From Saonia flava (GTDB lineage: Bacteria; Bacteroidota; Bacteroidia; Flavobacteriales; Flavobacteriaceae), in the NCBI RefSeq assembly GCF_011927795.1, contig NZ_JAATJJ010000001.1:124001-188000 (forward strand): a DNA stretch of 64,000 bases. The letters are read 5' to 3'. Of this stretch, positions 27,460 to 35,636 are shown one piece after another. The notes under the pieces were generated by a model. The model searched no databases and was not told where the DNA came from. It was given only the letters and a program-made list of their open reading frames with translations. Within the stretch, counting starts at the first letter, position 1; each line of letters starts with the position of its first letter. The translations under genes and the position numbers were made by a program.

Positions 27460-28719
27460 ATGAAAGACTTATTTGATAGAATTATTGAGAATAAAGGACC
27501 ATTGGGAAAATGGGCTTCACAAGCAGAGGGATATTTTGTTTTCCCCAAATTGGAAGGGCCAATTTCGAATAGAATGAAGTTCCAAGGGAAGGAAGTAATT
27601 ACATGGAGTATCAATGATTATTTAGGTCTTGCCAACTTGCCGGAAATTAGAAAAGTTGATGGAGATGCGGCAGCTGAACATGGAGCGGCATATCCTATGG
27701 GTGCTCGTATGATGAGCGGTCATACGGAGTTGCACGAACAGTTGGAACAAGAATTGGCCGACTTCGTAAGTAAAGAATCTTCGTATTTGTTGAACTTTGG
27801 TTATCAAGGGTTTATGTCAGTAATAGACGCCCTGGTTACTAAAGATGATATTATTGTTTACGATGTAGATGCACATGCCTGTATCATAGATGGTGTTCGT
27901 TTGCATATGGGCAAACGTTTCACTTTTATGCATAATGATGTTGAAAGCTTGGAAAAGAATTTGGAACGCGCCACAAAAATGGCAGAACAGACCGGTGGAG
28001 GAATTTTGGTTATTTCTGAGGGTGTTTTTGGTATGCGTGGAGAACAAGGCAAATTAAAGGAGATAGTTGCTTTAAAAGAAAAATTCAATTTTAGGCTATT
28101 GGTGGATGATGCCCATGGTTTTGGAACACTTGGAGAAACAGGAGCAGGAGCAGGGCAAGAGCAAGGAGTGCAAGATGATATTGATGTATATTTGGCGACC
28201 TTCGCTAAGTCTATGGCTGGTATTGGAGCGTTTGTAGCTGCAGATAAAGAGATCATAGACTACTTAAAATACAACTTACGTTCTCAAATGTTCGCTAAAT
28301 CATTACCTATGGTTTATGTGAAAGGAGCCTTGAAAAGATTGGATATGCTTAGAACTATGCCAGAGCTTAAAGAGAAACTATGGGAAAATGTAAATGCATT
28401 ACAAAACGGCCTTAAAGAGAGAGGTTTCGATATTGGTACCACAAGTAGTTGTGTTACACCGGTATATTTAAATGGAAGTATTCCGGAAGCTATGGCACTT
28501 GTAAAGGATTTAAGGGAAAACTATGGTATTTTCTGTTCAATAGTCGTTTATCCGGTAATTCCTAAAGGTTTAATTTTGCTACGATTAATACCGACGGCTA
28601 CTCATACTTTAGAAGATGTGGCCATTACTTTAGATGCTTTCTCTGGAATTAGAGAACGTTTGGAAAATGGAACATATAAAAGATTATCAGCAGCTGTTGC
28701 TGCGGCAATGGGTGAGTAA
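27460..28719 (+). CDS. Serine palmitoyltransferase-like alpha-oxoamine synthase, candidate sulfonolipid/sphingoid base synthase
   Basis: 419-aa cytoplasmic PLP enzyme, aminotransferase class I/II fold, alpha-oxoamine synthase group (KBL, AONS, SPT). PLP Lys250 in YLATFAKSMAGIGAFVA; other family features are YLGLAN, GSGARM-like AAYPMGARMMSG near 70-80, DDAHGFGTLGETGAG near 210. The TFAKS motif is closer to SPT (TFSKS) than to KBL. It would join an acyl-CoA/ACP to serine (sphingolipid) or to cysteate (sulfonolipid). Pair with the upstream cysteine-synthase-like gene favours cysteate. No membrane segment is needed in bacterial SPT. The C-terminal RLSAAVAAAMGE is a soluble helix. Confidence 0.82.
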   Translation: MKDLFDRIIENKGPLGKWASQAEGYFVFPKLEGPISNRMKFQGKEVITWSINDYLGLANLPEIRKVDGDAAAEHGAAYPMGARMMSGHTELHEQLEQELADFVSKESSYLLNFGYQGFMSVIDALVTKDDIIVYDVDAHACIIDGVRLHMGKRFTFMHNDVESLEKNLERATKMAEQTGGGILVISEGVFGMRGEQGKLKEIVALKEKFNFRLLVDDAHGFGTLGETGAGAGQEQGVQDDIDVYLATFAKSMAGIGAFVAADKEIIDYLKYNLRSQMFAKSLPMVYVKGALKRLDMLRTMPELKEKLWENVNALQNGLKERGFDIGTTSSCVTPVYLNGSIPEAMALVKDLRENYGIFCSIVVYPVIPKGLILLRLIPTATHTLEDVAITLDAFSGIRERLENGTYKRLSAAVAAAMGE

Positions 28720-28740
28720 CTAACTACACTTTGAAAATAT

Positions 28741-28777
28741 ATCCCAAATTCTAATTTCTAGAGTTTGGGATTTTTTA
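28741..28777 (+). terminator. Intrinsic terminator
   Basis: ATCCCAAA / TTTGGGAT with 15-base loop, followed by TTTTTTA, 22 bases after the SPT-like gene. Confidence 0.75.
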
Positions 28778-28890
28778 TACATTGTTGTCAATATCTACCT
28801 CTATTTTATTTTGAAAAAAAAGGGAGAACAATCACAAAGAGTGTTTGTAGAGGTTGACTAGTTTGGGTACCTAATAATAAAATTCATGTT

Positions 28891-29262
28891 ATGAGCGCAT
28901 TAAAAAGTCAAGATGAGCGTATTGAACAAATGATATTTGCTTCGGTATATCCGCATTACCTCACCAAGGTTGAAAAGAAGGGTAGAACAAAGGACGAATT
29001 ACACCAGGTCATTAAATGGCTAACAGGTTATGATGAAAAAAAGCTTCAGGAACAAATCGATGATAAAGTTACATTTAAAATTTTTTTTCAGAATGCATTG
29101 TTAAACCCCAACGTTCGTCTAATAAAGGGTGTAATCTGTGGTTATCGAGTAGAAGAAATCACAAACCCTTTAACCCAAAAGGTAAGGTATTTGGACAAGT
29201 TAGTGGATGAACTAGCTAAAGGGCGTAAGATGGAGAAAATCTTAAGGGTTGGAGCAGTTTAA
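28891..29262 (+). CDS. DUF2200-family protein
   Basis: 123-aa cytoplasmic protein with the family's layout: helical [42 protein letters not shown], then [29 protein letters not shown], and a basic C-terminal end (KGRKMEKIL). The family is described as a small cytosolic protein without known function; the [12 protein letters not shown] segment suggests interaction with a phosphate or nucleotide, but that is speculation. Convergent with the GNAT gene, 24 bases apart or so. Confidence 0.82.
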   Translation: MSALKSQDERIEQMIFASVYPHYLTKVEKKGRTKDELHQVIKWLTGYDEKKLQEQIDDKVTFKIFFQNALLNPNVRLIKGVICGYRVEEITNPLTQKVRYLDKLVDELAKGRKMEKILRVGAV

Positions 29263-29286
29263 AACACAATGCTTCTAACAGAGAGT

Positions 29287-30408
29287 TTAACCTAAGTTTT
29301 TCCTATATGTTCTCCTACGCTTATGAATAACCGGGTCAAAATGTTTCCAAATTTGCTTAATGGCAATGTTATCCTCTAACTCCGGAGTCCTAATACAGGT
29401 GTCTATTCCTTTTTCTTTGAAAGTCTTATAATATTCATTGAACATGACAGCTGTTATCCCCTTATTTTGATACTCGGGATGCACTCCAATCAAATAAAAA
29501 ATAACGTCCTTACTATGTTTTTTTGCTTTTAAAAGATGAAAAATCCCAAAGGGAAATAGTTTACCTTTTGCTTTCTGTAAAGCTTCAGAAAAAGAAGGCA
29601 TTACAATTCCAAAAGCTATTAGTTTATCTTCCTTATCAACAATGAATTTGATATACTCTGGATTAATAAAACTAATATATTTCTTTTTAAAATACTCTTT
29701 TTGGATATCGGTAATGGGAACAAAAGAGGATAGAACAGAATAGGTCTCATTAAAAAGGTCGAACATTTTATCGGCCATGGGCATCACCTCTTTTGTACTG
29801 GTGAAATTAATGGCTTTTACTCCATACCTTTTTTTAATAAGGTCATTTACTTTCATAAAAAACTTTGGGTCGGCATTAGAAAACGGAAACTTATTTTCCA
29901 TATATTCCTTCTCTTTAACAAATCCCAATTTTTCAAAATGTGAAGCATAGTATGGGTGATTGTACCAAGTTATCATGGTACCTATATGATCAAAACCTTC
30001 AGTGAGAACACCAACTTTGTCAAGATTGGAAAATCCTACGGGGCCTTCCATGAATTCTAAGGTATGTTCTCTTCCTATTTCTTCTACTTTCTTTAGTAGT
30101 GCTTCAGAAACAGCACTATCATCAATGAAATCGAACCAACCAAAACGCATTTTACTTACTTTTTGGCGGTTAATTTCTATTTTATTGATGATTGCAGCCA
30201 CCCTACCTACAATTTCATTCCCCTTATAGGCAAGAAAAAACCATGCATCCGCATCTTTAAAAGCGGGATTCTTTTCTTTATTAAAAGTTTCCAGTTCATC
30301 GTTTACAATGGGAGGAACCCAATAAGGTGAGTCTTTGTACAAAGAAAAAGGAAAGGAAACAAACTTCTTTAAGTCAGATTTTGTGACTGCTTCTTTAAGG
30401 GTAATCAT
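29287..30408 (-). CDS. GNAT-fold acyltransferase-like protein
   Basis: 373 aa from ATG 30408 (MITLKEAVTKSDLKKFV); the TTG at 30423 gives five more residues. Features: YKDSPYWVPPIVNDELETF, GRVAAIINKIEINR (GNAT-like strand), EFMEGPVGFSNLDKVGVL near 120, and FYLIGVHPEYQNKGITAVMF near 318, the acetyl-CoA loop Q/RxxGxG/A (here QNKGIT) of GNAT motif A. It is a long Bacteroidota family that can carry the wrong name GTP cyclohydrolase. Possibly N-acyltransferase in lipid synthesis, as it is a few hundred bases from the SPT-like gene; this is inference. On the opposite strand from the SPT gene. Confidence 0.78.
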   Translation of the reverse strand: MITLKEAVTKSDLKKFVSFPFSLYKDSPYWVPPIVNDELETFNKEKNPAFKDADAWFFLAYKGNEIVGRVAAIINKIEINRQKVSKMRFGWFDFIDDSAVSEALLKKVEEIGREHTLEFMEGPVGFSNLDKVGVLTEGFDHIGTMITWYNHPYYASHFEKLGFVKEKEYMENKFPFSNADPKFFMKVNDLIKKRYGVKAINFTSTKEVMPMADKMFDLFNETYSVLSSFVPITDIQKEYFKKKYISFINPEYIKFIVDKEDKLIAFGIVMPSFSEALQKAKGKLFPFGIFHLLKAKKHSKDVIFYLIGVHPEYQNKGITAVMFNEYYKTFKEKGIDTCIRTPELEDNIAIKQIWKHFDPVIHKRRRTYRKNLG

Positions 30409-30495
30409 ATGCTCATTTTTCAATGACCAATATCAGCAATATAAATCAATAGAAAAAACAGGAATGTATTTTTTGTAGTATCAATTAAAATAAAT

Positions 30496-31518
30496 CTAAA
30501 AATCTATCACACCATTATCGGTAGGTTTTTTCTTTTTACCCTTTTTCTTTTTCTTCTTTTTAGAAGAACCGAACAGCCCTTTTTTACTGTTCTTTTTCAT
30601 ACTATTTTTCCTTATTTCCCCACCGTTTTCATCAGCATTTTGATCTTCAATGGGAACTAATTTGTCTTTATGGAAATCGAAGCGATATGAACCTCCTATT
30701 GATGCAAAAAAGCGGGAAGGCGTGTTTTTAAAACTTCCTCCAAAATTAACATCTGCCTGCAGACGTTCATTGAACAGATGTGCCATACCCGTTCTAATGA
30801 TCATGTCTCCGTAGCGGTCACTTTTTATGCCTTGGTTTTCCAGAAAAACACTCCACTTAGGGTTTCTTAAGGCACGGGTAATGGATATTATATAACTTAA
30901 CTCAGGATCTTCTGTCCCTATGCGATCATAGGCAACATTGGTAATCAATACAAACCGAGGGGTTAATCTACTTTGTGTTGCAATCATTCCCCTATAAGAA
31001 ATAGTTGGGTCGCTTGGATAAAATGGGTTGTCTCCCAAGTTAAAGGTTGCTCCACCATATAGGGAAACGGCTGGTAAAAGATTTTTTAGTTGAAATACAT
31101 TGTTGGCACGCCAGCTAAGTAAATTGGGCTTATTGCGTTCTGGATTTTTAAAGGGATCAAACACCAAGAATTTTAACCCAGCTCTGTGCCTTGTAAAATT
31201 TGTTCTGGAATAATATTCACCTAGACTTTCATAATCCTTGTTTTCATGCACATAGGTGCCTTCCCAAATGAGTTCCAATTCTTCAAACAAAAGACCATAT
31301 CTAATGGCCATTTCGCCACCAAAACGATTTACTTTTGTCAATAACTCAGTATGTTCTTGATTCTCATAAACAAAGCCCACCTCTGTCTGTAATACACTTT
31401 TTCCAACAGCATAGGCACTTACCGATTGCCCAGGCCGATTGGAATTTATAACATCTGTATATTGAGAAACTACCACAATAGGAAGTAAAAACAGGAGGAA
31501 GGAAATTATTTTTTTCAT
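30496..31518 (-). CDS. Outer membrane transporter-like protein (phenol-degradation MetA-like barrel) with Lys-rich tail
   Basis: 340-aa exported protein. Signal peptide about 1-18 (MKKIISFLLFLLPIVVVSQ). Alternating beta-strand pattern to about residue 285 (SVLQTEVGFVYENQEH, RFVLITNVAYDRIG, ADVNFGGSFKN, FFASIGGSYRFDF) fits a small outer membrane barrel of the MetA-like (Phenol_MetA_deg) family. The C-terminal 40 residues are Lys-rich (KKKKKKKGKKKK), unlike a barrel terminus; the last true strand may be SYRFDFHKD near 283. Divergent from the surface polysaccharide operon with a shared promoter region. Confidence 0.72.
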   Translation of the reverse strand: MKKIISFLLFLLPIVVVSQYTDVINSNRPGQSVSAYAVGKSVLQTEVGFVYENQEHTELLTKVNRFGGEMAIRYGLLFEELELIWEGTYVHENKDYESLGEYYSRTNFTRHRAGLKFLVFDPFKNPERNKPNLLSWRANNVFQLKNLLPAVSLYGGATFNLGDNPFYPSDPTISYRGMIATQSRLTPRFVLITNVAYDRIGTEDPELSYIISITRALRNPKWSVFLENQGIKSDRYGDMIIRTGMAHLFNERLQADVNFGGSFKNTPSRFFASIGGSYRFDFHKDKLVPIEDQNADENGGEIRKNSMKKNSKKGLFGSSKKKKKKKGKKKKPTDNGVIDF

Positions 31519-31574
31519 TTTCTGATTGATGCAAAACAGCCTGTTTTAGGCTATTTTAGTATTATTTTATGACT

Positions 31575-31603
31575 TTTGCATTCGTATTGCAAAGGTAGAT
31601 TTG
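31575..31603 (+). promoter_or_regulatory. Bacteroidota promoter of the DUF4834-YfhO-GT4-flippase operon
   Basis: TTTG at 31575-31578 and TAGATTTG at 31596-31603 with a 17-base spacer match the -33/-7 consensus well. The expected start lies about 20 bases before the ATG 31631. Confidence 0.68.
31590..31597 (-). promoter_or_regulatory. Divergent -7 box of the outer membrane transporter-like gene
   Basis: On the minus strand TACCTTTG matches TAnnTTTG and shares two bases (31596-31597) with the plus-strand -7 box. No -33 is evident. Leader to ATG 31518 would be about 65 bases. Confidence 0.4.
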
Positions 31604-31630
31604 TATTTTTGATAGAAACTAGTCTAATTC

Positions 31631-31894
31631 ATGGTTGTACTAAAAACGCTTTTAATACTACTATTAGTATATTATTTGCTTAAAATGCTTTTTCGATTGT
31701 TTGCGCCTAAACTTTTTAGCTATGCCGCAAAAAAAACCGAGGCACATTTTAAAGAAAATTTTGAAAAATTCACCAATGAACATGCTCCCAAGGGAGAACA
31801 AGTAGGAGATGTAATCATTGATAAAAAGCCAACCAGAAAAAACAACTCTTCAAAAAAAGTTGGAGATTATATAGATTTTGAAGAAATTGATTGA
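31631..31894 (+). CDS. DUF4834-family membrane protein
   Basis: 87-aa protein. One N-terminal helix (about 4-25, LKTLLILLLVYYLLKMLFRLFAP), then a polar cytoplasmic tail of lysines and acidic residues (KKTEAHFKENFEKF, KKPTRKNNSSKKVGDYIDFEEID). Typical of DUF4834, which precedes YfhO-like genes in many Bacteroidota. Function is unknown. It is the first gene after a strong promoter and 21 bases before the YfhO gene, so in an operon with it. Confidence 0.83.
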   Translation: MVVLKTLLILLLVYYLLKMLFRLFAPKLFSYAAKKTEAHFKENFEKFTNEHAPKGEQVGDVIIDKKPTRKNNSSKKVGDYIDFEEID

Positions 31895-31915
31895 TATTAG
31901 CGTAAAATCAACTCA

Positions 31916-34348
31916 ATGAAACCTGGCTTTAAAGCTTTATTCACCCATTTTTTTGTTGTCGTATTTTTTATTGTAGCCGCACTGGCGTATTTCCATCCTG
32001 TTCTGCAAGGAAAGGTCATTTTGCAATCGGATATTGTTCAATATAATGGAATGGCAAAAGAGCAGACCGATTTTAAAAACAAAACAGGAGAGGAACCCTA
32101 CTGGACCAATAGTGCTTTTGGCGGTATGCCCACTTATCAATTGGGGGCCAATTACCCCCATAATTATGTAAAGAAACTGGATAGACTTATTCGCTTTTTA
32201 CCAAGACCTGCGGATTATCTTTTTTTATATCTCATTAGTTTTTACATACTACTTTGTTGCCTAAAAGTAGATTTTAGGTTAGCCATTCTTGGGGCTTTAG
32301 CGTTTGGTTTTTCTACGTATTTAATCATTATAATTGGTGTAGGCCACAATGCAAAAGCACATGCTTTGGGATATTTGCCCATGGTTTTAGCTGGAATCTT
32401 GCTCGTCTTTCAAAAACGATATTTGTGGGGCTTTGTACTTACTTCAATAGCCATGGCGCTGGAGGTTGTGGCTAATCATTACCAAATGACCTATTACTTT
32501 ATGCTGCTGGTCTTAATCTTGGGAACGGTCTACTTTATTTATGCCATAAAAAACAAAGAATATAAACACTTTTTTATCTCTGTTGGTATTTTATTGGGAG
32601 CTGTTGTTCTTGGTATTGGTGCCAATGCCACAAGTTTATTGGCCACTAAAGAATATGCAGATTGGAGTACAAGGGGGAAAACGGAGCTTACCATTAACCC
32701 CGATGGTTCACCAAAAGAAAATACCGAAGGATTGAGCAGGGAATACATTACCCAATATAGCTATGGAATCACAGAATCACTGGATTTATTTGTACCTAGA
32801 CTTTTTGGAGGCAGTAATCAAGAAGATTTGGGAACAAAGTCAAAGGCATACGATTATCTCACAAGCCAAGGTTTGTCAAGAGCAAAGGCATTGGAATTTT
32901 CCAGCGGATTGCCCTTGTACTGGGGAGACCAACCTGGTGTTTCCGCTCCGGCCTATATAGGTGCAATTATCTTCTTTCTCTTTATTATGGGATTGTTTTT
33001 GGTAAAGGGAAAGTCCAAGTGGTGGCTTCTTGCTGGGACAGTTATGTCCCTTATATTGTCATGGGGAAAGAATTTTAGTTTGCTTACGGATTTCATGATA
33101 GACTACTTTCCATTGTACGATAAATTTAGGGCGGTATCCTCCATCCAAATAGTATTGGAACTCTGTGTACCCATTTTGGCCGTTTTGGCTCTTGTGAAAT
33201 TATTTAAGCAAGAAATTCCGAAAGCAAATAAGGTAAGCGCCTTGAAAATTAGTTTTGTAATCATGGCTGGTTTGGGTATTGCCTTACTTCTTTTAAAGGG
33301 TATGTTCGATTTTTCGGGGATAAACGATGAAACATACAGAGGGTATTTTGGTGACGAACTAATGACCATGATACAACGGGATAGAGAAGCTGTGTATGTT
33401 AGCGATACCATTCGTTCCCTTATCTATGTTATCTTGGCAGCTTTTGTTATTTGGCTGTTCATTAAGGAAAAAATTAATAAAAACATTGCTATTATAGGAG
33501 TAGGCTTACTCATAGTAATCGACTTAATTGGGGTGGATTTGCGGTATGTTGATGGGGAGGATTTTGTTCGAAAAAGAAGAATGACAGAACCGTTTCAAAT
33601 AACAGCCGTTGATCAGCAAATACAAAGTGATACTTCTAATTACAGAGTGTTTGACCCCTCGGAAGGGTTTCAGGCCAGAACCGCCTATTTTCATAAATCC
33701 ATTAGTGGTTATCATGCCGCTAGGCCCAGAGGCATGGAAGATTTATTTGATTTCTATTTGTATCGAAACAAGATTGGTGTTTTGAACATGCTTAATGTAA
33801 AGTACGTAATTCAACAAGATGAAGAGGGTAGAAGCCGTGCGGCATTTAATCCAGATGCAAATGGTAATGCATGGTTTGTAAAAAAGTTAAAGGAAGTTAA
33901 AAGCGCCAATGAGGAAGTCTTGGCATTGGATGGATTGGATACGGCCAATGAAGCTCTCATAAATACAAATGCTTTTCCAGATATTCGAAGGTTCGATTTT
34001 AAAGTGGACTCTACATCATCTATTGAATTAATAAAATATGAACCCAATCACTTAATTTATAAATCTACCAATCCTTATGTGGGGATTGCTGTATTTTCGG
34101 AAATGTATTATGCCAATGGTTGGAATGCCTATGTTAATGGTAACCTTAAACCCCATTTTAAAATTAACCATGTGTTACGCGCATTAAGATTGCCAGAGGG
34201 CGAACATACGATTGAGTTTAAGTTTGAGCCAAAAGTTGTGGAAACAGGGAGTAAAATAACTTTAGCAAGCTGTATTTTACTGGGATTGGGAGTTTTAGGA
34301 GGTATAGGATTTTCTTTTTGGCACCCTCGTAAGAAAGAGGAAGAATAA
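31916..34348 (+). CDS. YfhO-family multispan membrane protein
   Basis: 810-aa integral membrane protein. About 12-13 hydrophobic segments, one at 12-32 and others between about 90 and 560 (YLFLYLISFYILLCCL, ILGALAFGFSTYLIIIIG, FVLTSIAMALEVVANH...), a long soluble loop about 580-770, and a last helix near 780-800 (LASCILLGLGVLGGIGFSFW). The family is related to GT-C glycosyltransferases (YfhO), which use lipid-linked sugars outside the membrane. Motif DIVQYNGMAKEQTDF near 40-54 and the FGG loop fit. Downstream are a GT4 and a flippase, so it should modify surface glycolipid or polysaccharide. Exact sugar unknown. Confidence 0.86.
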   Translation: MKPGFKALFTHFFVVVFFIVAALAYFHPVLQGKVILQSDIVQYNGMAKEQTDFKNKTGEEPYWTNSAFGGMPTYQLGANYPHNYVKKLDRLIRFLPRPADYLFLYLISFYILLCCLKVDFRLAILGALAFGFSTYLIIIIGVGHNAKAHALGYLPMVLAGILLVFQKRYLWGFVLTSIAMALEVVANHYQMTYYFMLLVLILGTVYFIYAIKNKEYKHFFISVGILLGAVVLGIGANATSLLATKEYADWSTRGKTELTINPDGSPKENTEGLSREYITQYSYGITESLDLFVPRLFGGSNQEDLGTKSKAYDYLTSQGLSRAKALEFSSGLPLYWGDQPGVSAPAYIGAIIFFLFIMGLFLVKGKSKWWLLAGTVMSLILSWGKNFSLLTDFMIDYFPLYDKFRAVSSIQIVLELCVPILAVLALVKLFKQEIPKANKVSALKISFVIMAGLGIALLLLKGMFDFSGINDETYRGYFGDELMTMIQRDREAVYVSDTIRSLIYVILAAFVIWLFIKEKINKNIAIIGVGLLIVIDLIGVDLRYVDGEDFVRKRRMTEPFQITAVDQQIQSDTSNYRVFDPSEGFQARTAYFHKSISGYHAARPRGMEDLFDFYLYRNKIGVLNMLNVKYVIQQDEEGRSRAAFNPDANGNAWFVKKLKEVKSANEEVLALDGLDTANEALINTNAFPDIRRFDFKVDSTSSIELIKYEPNHLIYKSTNPYVGIAVFSEMYYANGWNAYVNGNLKPHFKINHVLRALRLPEGEHTIEFKFEPKVVETGSKITLASCILLGLGVLGGIGFSFWHPRKKEEE

Positions 34349-34349
34349 C

Positions 34350-35636
34350 ATGCGAAAAGTACTCATCATAACATATTACTGGCCACCCGCAGGGGGTCCG
34401 GGAGTTCAACGATGGTTGAAATTTGTGACATATCTTAGAGAATTTAATATAGAGCCAGTTGTATATATTCCAGAAAACCCCAACTATCCCATTACCGATG
34501 AATCTTTTTTAAATGAAGTTCCAGAGGGAATCACTATTTATAGGCAACCTATTTTTGAACCTTATCGTTTAGCCAATATTTTGTCAAAAAAGAAAACAAA
34601 GCGCATAAGCTCTGGAATTATAGAAACTCAAGATCAATCTTTTTTGGAAAGAACAATGTTGTGGGTCCGCGGCAATTATTTTATTCCTGATGCACGGAAA
34701 TACTGGGTTAAACCATCCATAAAGTTTTTGATTAAAGTATTGAAGAAAGAAGTTATTAACACTATAATTACTTCTGGTCCCCCTCATTCTGTGCACCTTA
34801 TTGGCTTAGGATTAAAAAAGAAGATGAAACTTCAATGGTTGGCAGACTTTCGGGATCCATGGACTTCTATTGGTTATCATAAAAAATTGAAGCTCTCCCG
34901 ATTTGCACAAAACAAACACAAGGAATTAGAACGGTTGGTGCTTACCAGTGCAGATAAACTAATCGTAACCAGCAAAACAACTAAAAAGGAGTTTGAATCC
35001 ATTACTAAAAAATCAATTAAAGTAATTACCAATGGGTTTGAACCTGCTGATAACAAAGGGATTCAATTGGATAGTAAGTTTACCATCTCTCATATTGGCT
35101 CTTTATTAGGTGGAAGGAACCCAAAGAACCTATGGAAGGTGTTGGCTGGGTTGGTCAATGAAAAAGAAGGTTTTAAGGAGTCGTTACAATTACAATTTGC
35201 TGGGGTGGTGAGCAAAGAAACTATGCAGAGTATTTTAGAAGCAGGTCTGGAATCCTATACATCTTATTTAGGGTATGTAGATCATCAAAAAGCTTTGGAA
35301 CTTCAGCGGGCATCACAGGTGTTATTGTTGGTTGAGATTGATTTAGAAGAAACCAAAGGGATAATTCCTGGAAAATTGTTCGAGTATATGGCGGCAAAAC
35401 GGCCTATTTTGGGAGTTGGTCCAAAAGGTTGGGAAGTTGCTAAAATGGTAGAAGACACTTATTCTGGTCAAATTTTTAAGCATCAATCAGAATCAGATTT
35501 AAAAAGTGTAATTTTAGACTGGTTTTTGCAGTACCAACGACAAAAATTGACTATTTCCTCAACCAATATAAATCAATATAGTAGAAGGGAACTCACAGGG
35601 AAACTAGCCGAATATATTACATGGGAATCGTATTAA
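34350..35636 (+). CDS. Glycosyltransferase family 4
   Basis: 428-aa cytoplasmic or peripheral protein. N-terminal Rossmann (ITYYWPPAGGPGVQRWLKFVTYL near 7-29, with GGPG), DLWADFRDPW-like QWLADFRDPWTSIG near 160, and the second half with TNGFEPAD near 220 and GKLFEYMAAKRPILGVG near 345 (GT-B family E-x7-E-like, here KLFEYMA). Typical of a retaining GT4 that adds a sugar to a lipid or polysaccharide on the cytoplasmic face. Starts 1 base after the YfhO stop, and overlaps the flippase start by 16 bases. Confidence 0.88.
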   Translation: MRKVLIITYYWPPAGGPGVQRWLKFVTYLREFNIEPVVYIPENPNYPITDESFLNEVPEGITIYRQPIFEPYRLANILSKKKTKRISSGIIETQDQSFLERTMLWVRGNYFIPDARKYWVKPSIKFLIKVLKKEVINTIITSGPPHSVHLIGLGLKKKMKLQWLADFRDPWTSIGYHKKLKLSRFAQNKHKELERLVLTSADKLIVTSKTTKKEFESITKKSIKVITNGFEPADNKGIQLDSKFTISHIGSLLGGRNPKNLWKVLAGLVNEKEGFKESLQLQFAGVVSKETMQSILEAGLESYTSYLGYVDHQKALELQRASQVLLLVEIDLEETKGIIPGKLFEYMAAKRPILGVGPKGWEVAKMVEDTYSGQIFKHQSESDLKSVILDWFLQYQRQKLTISSTNINQYSRRELTGKLAEYITWESY

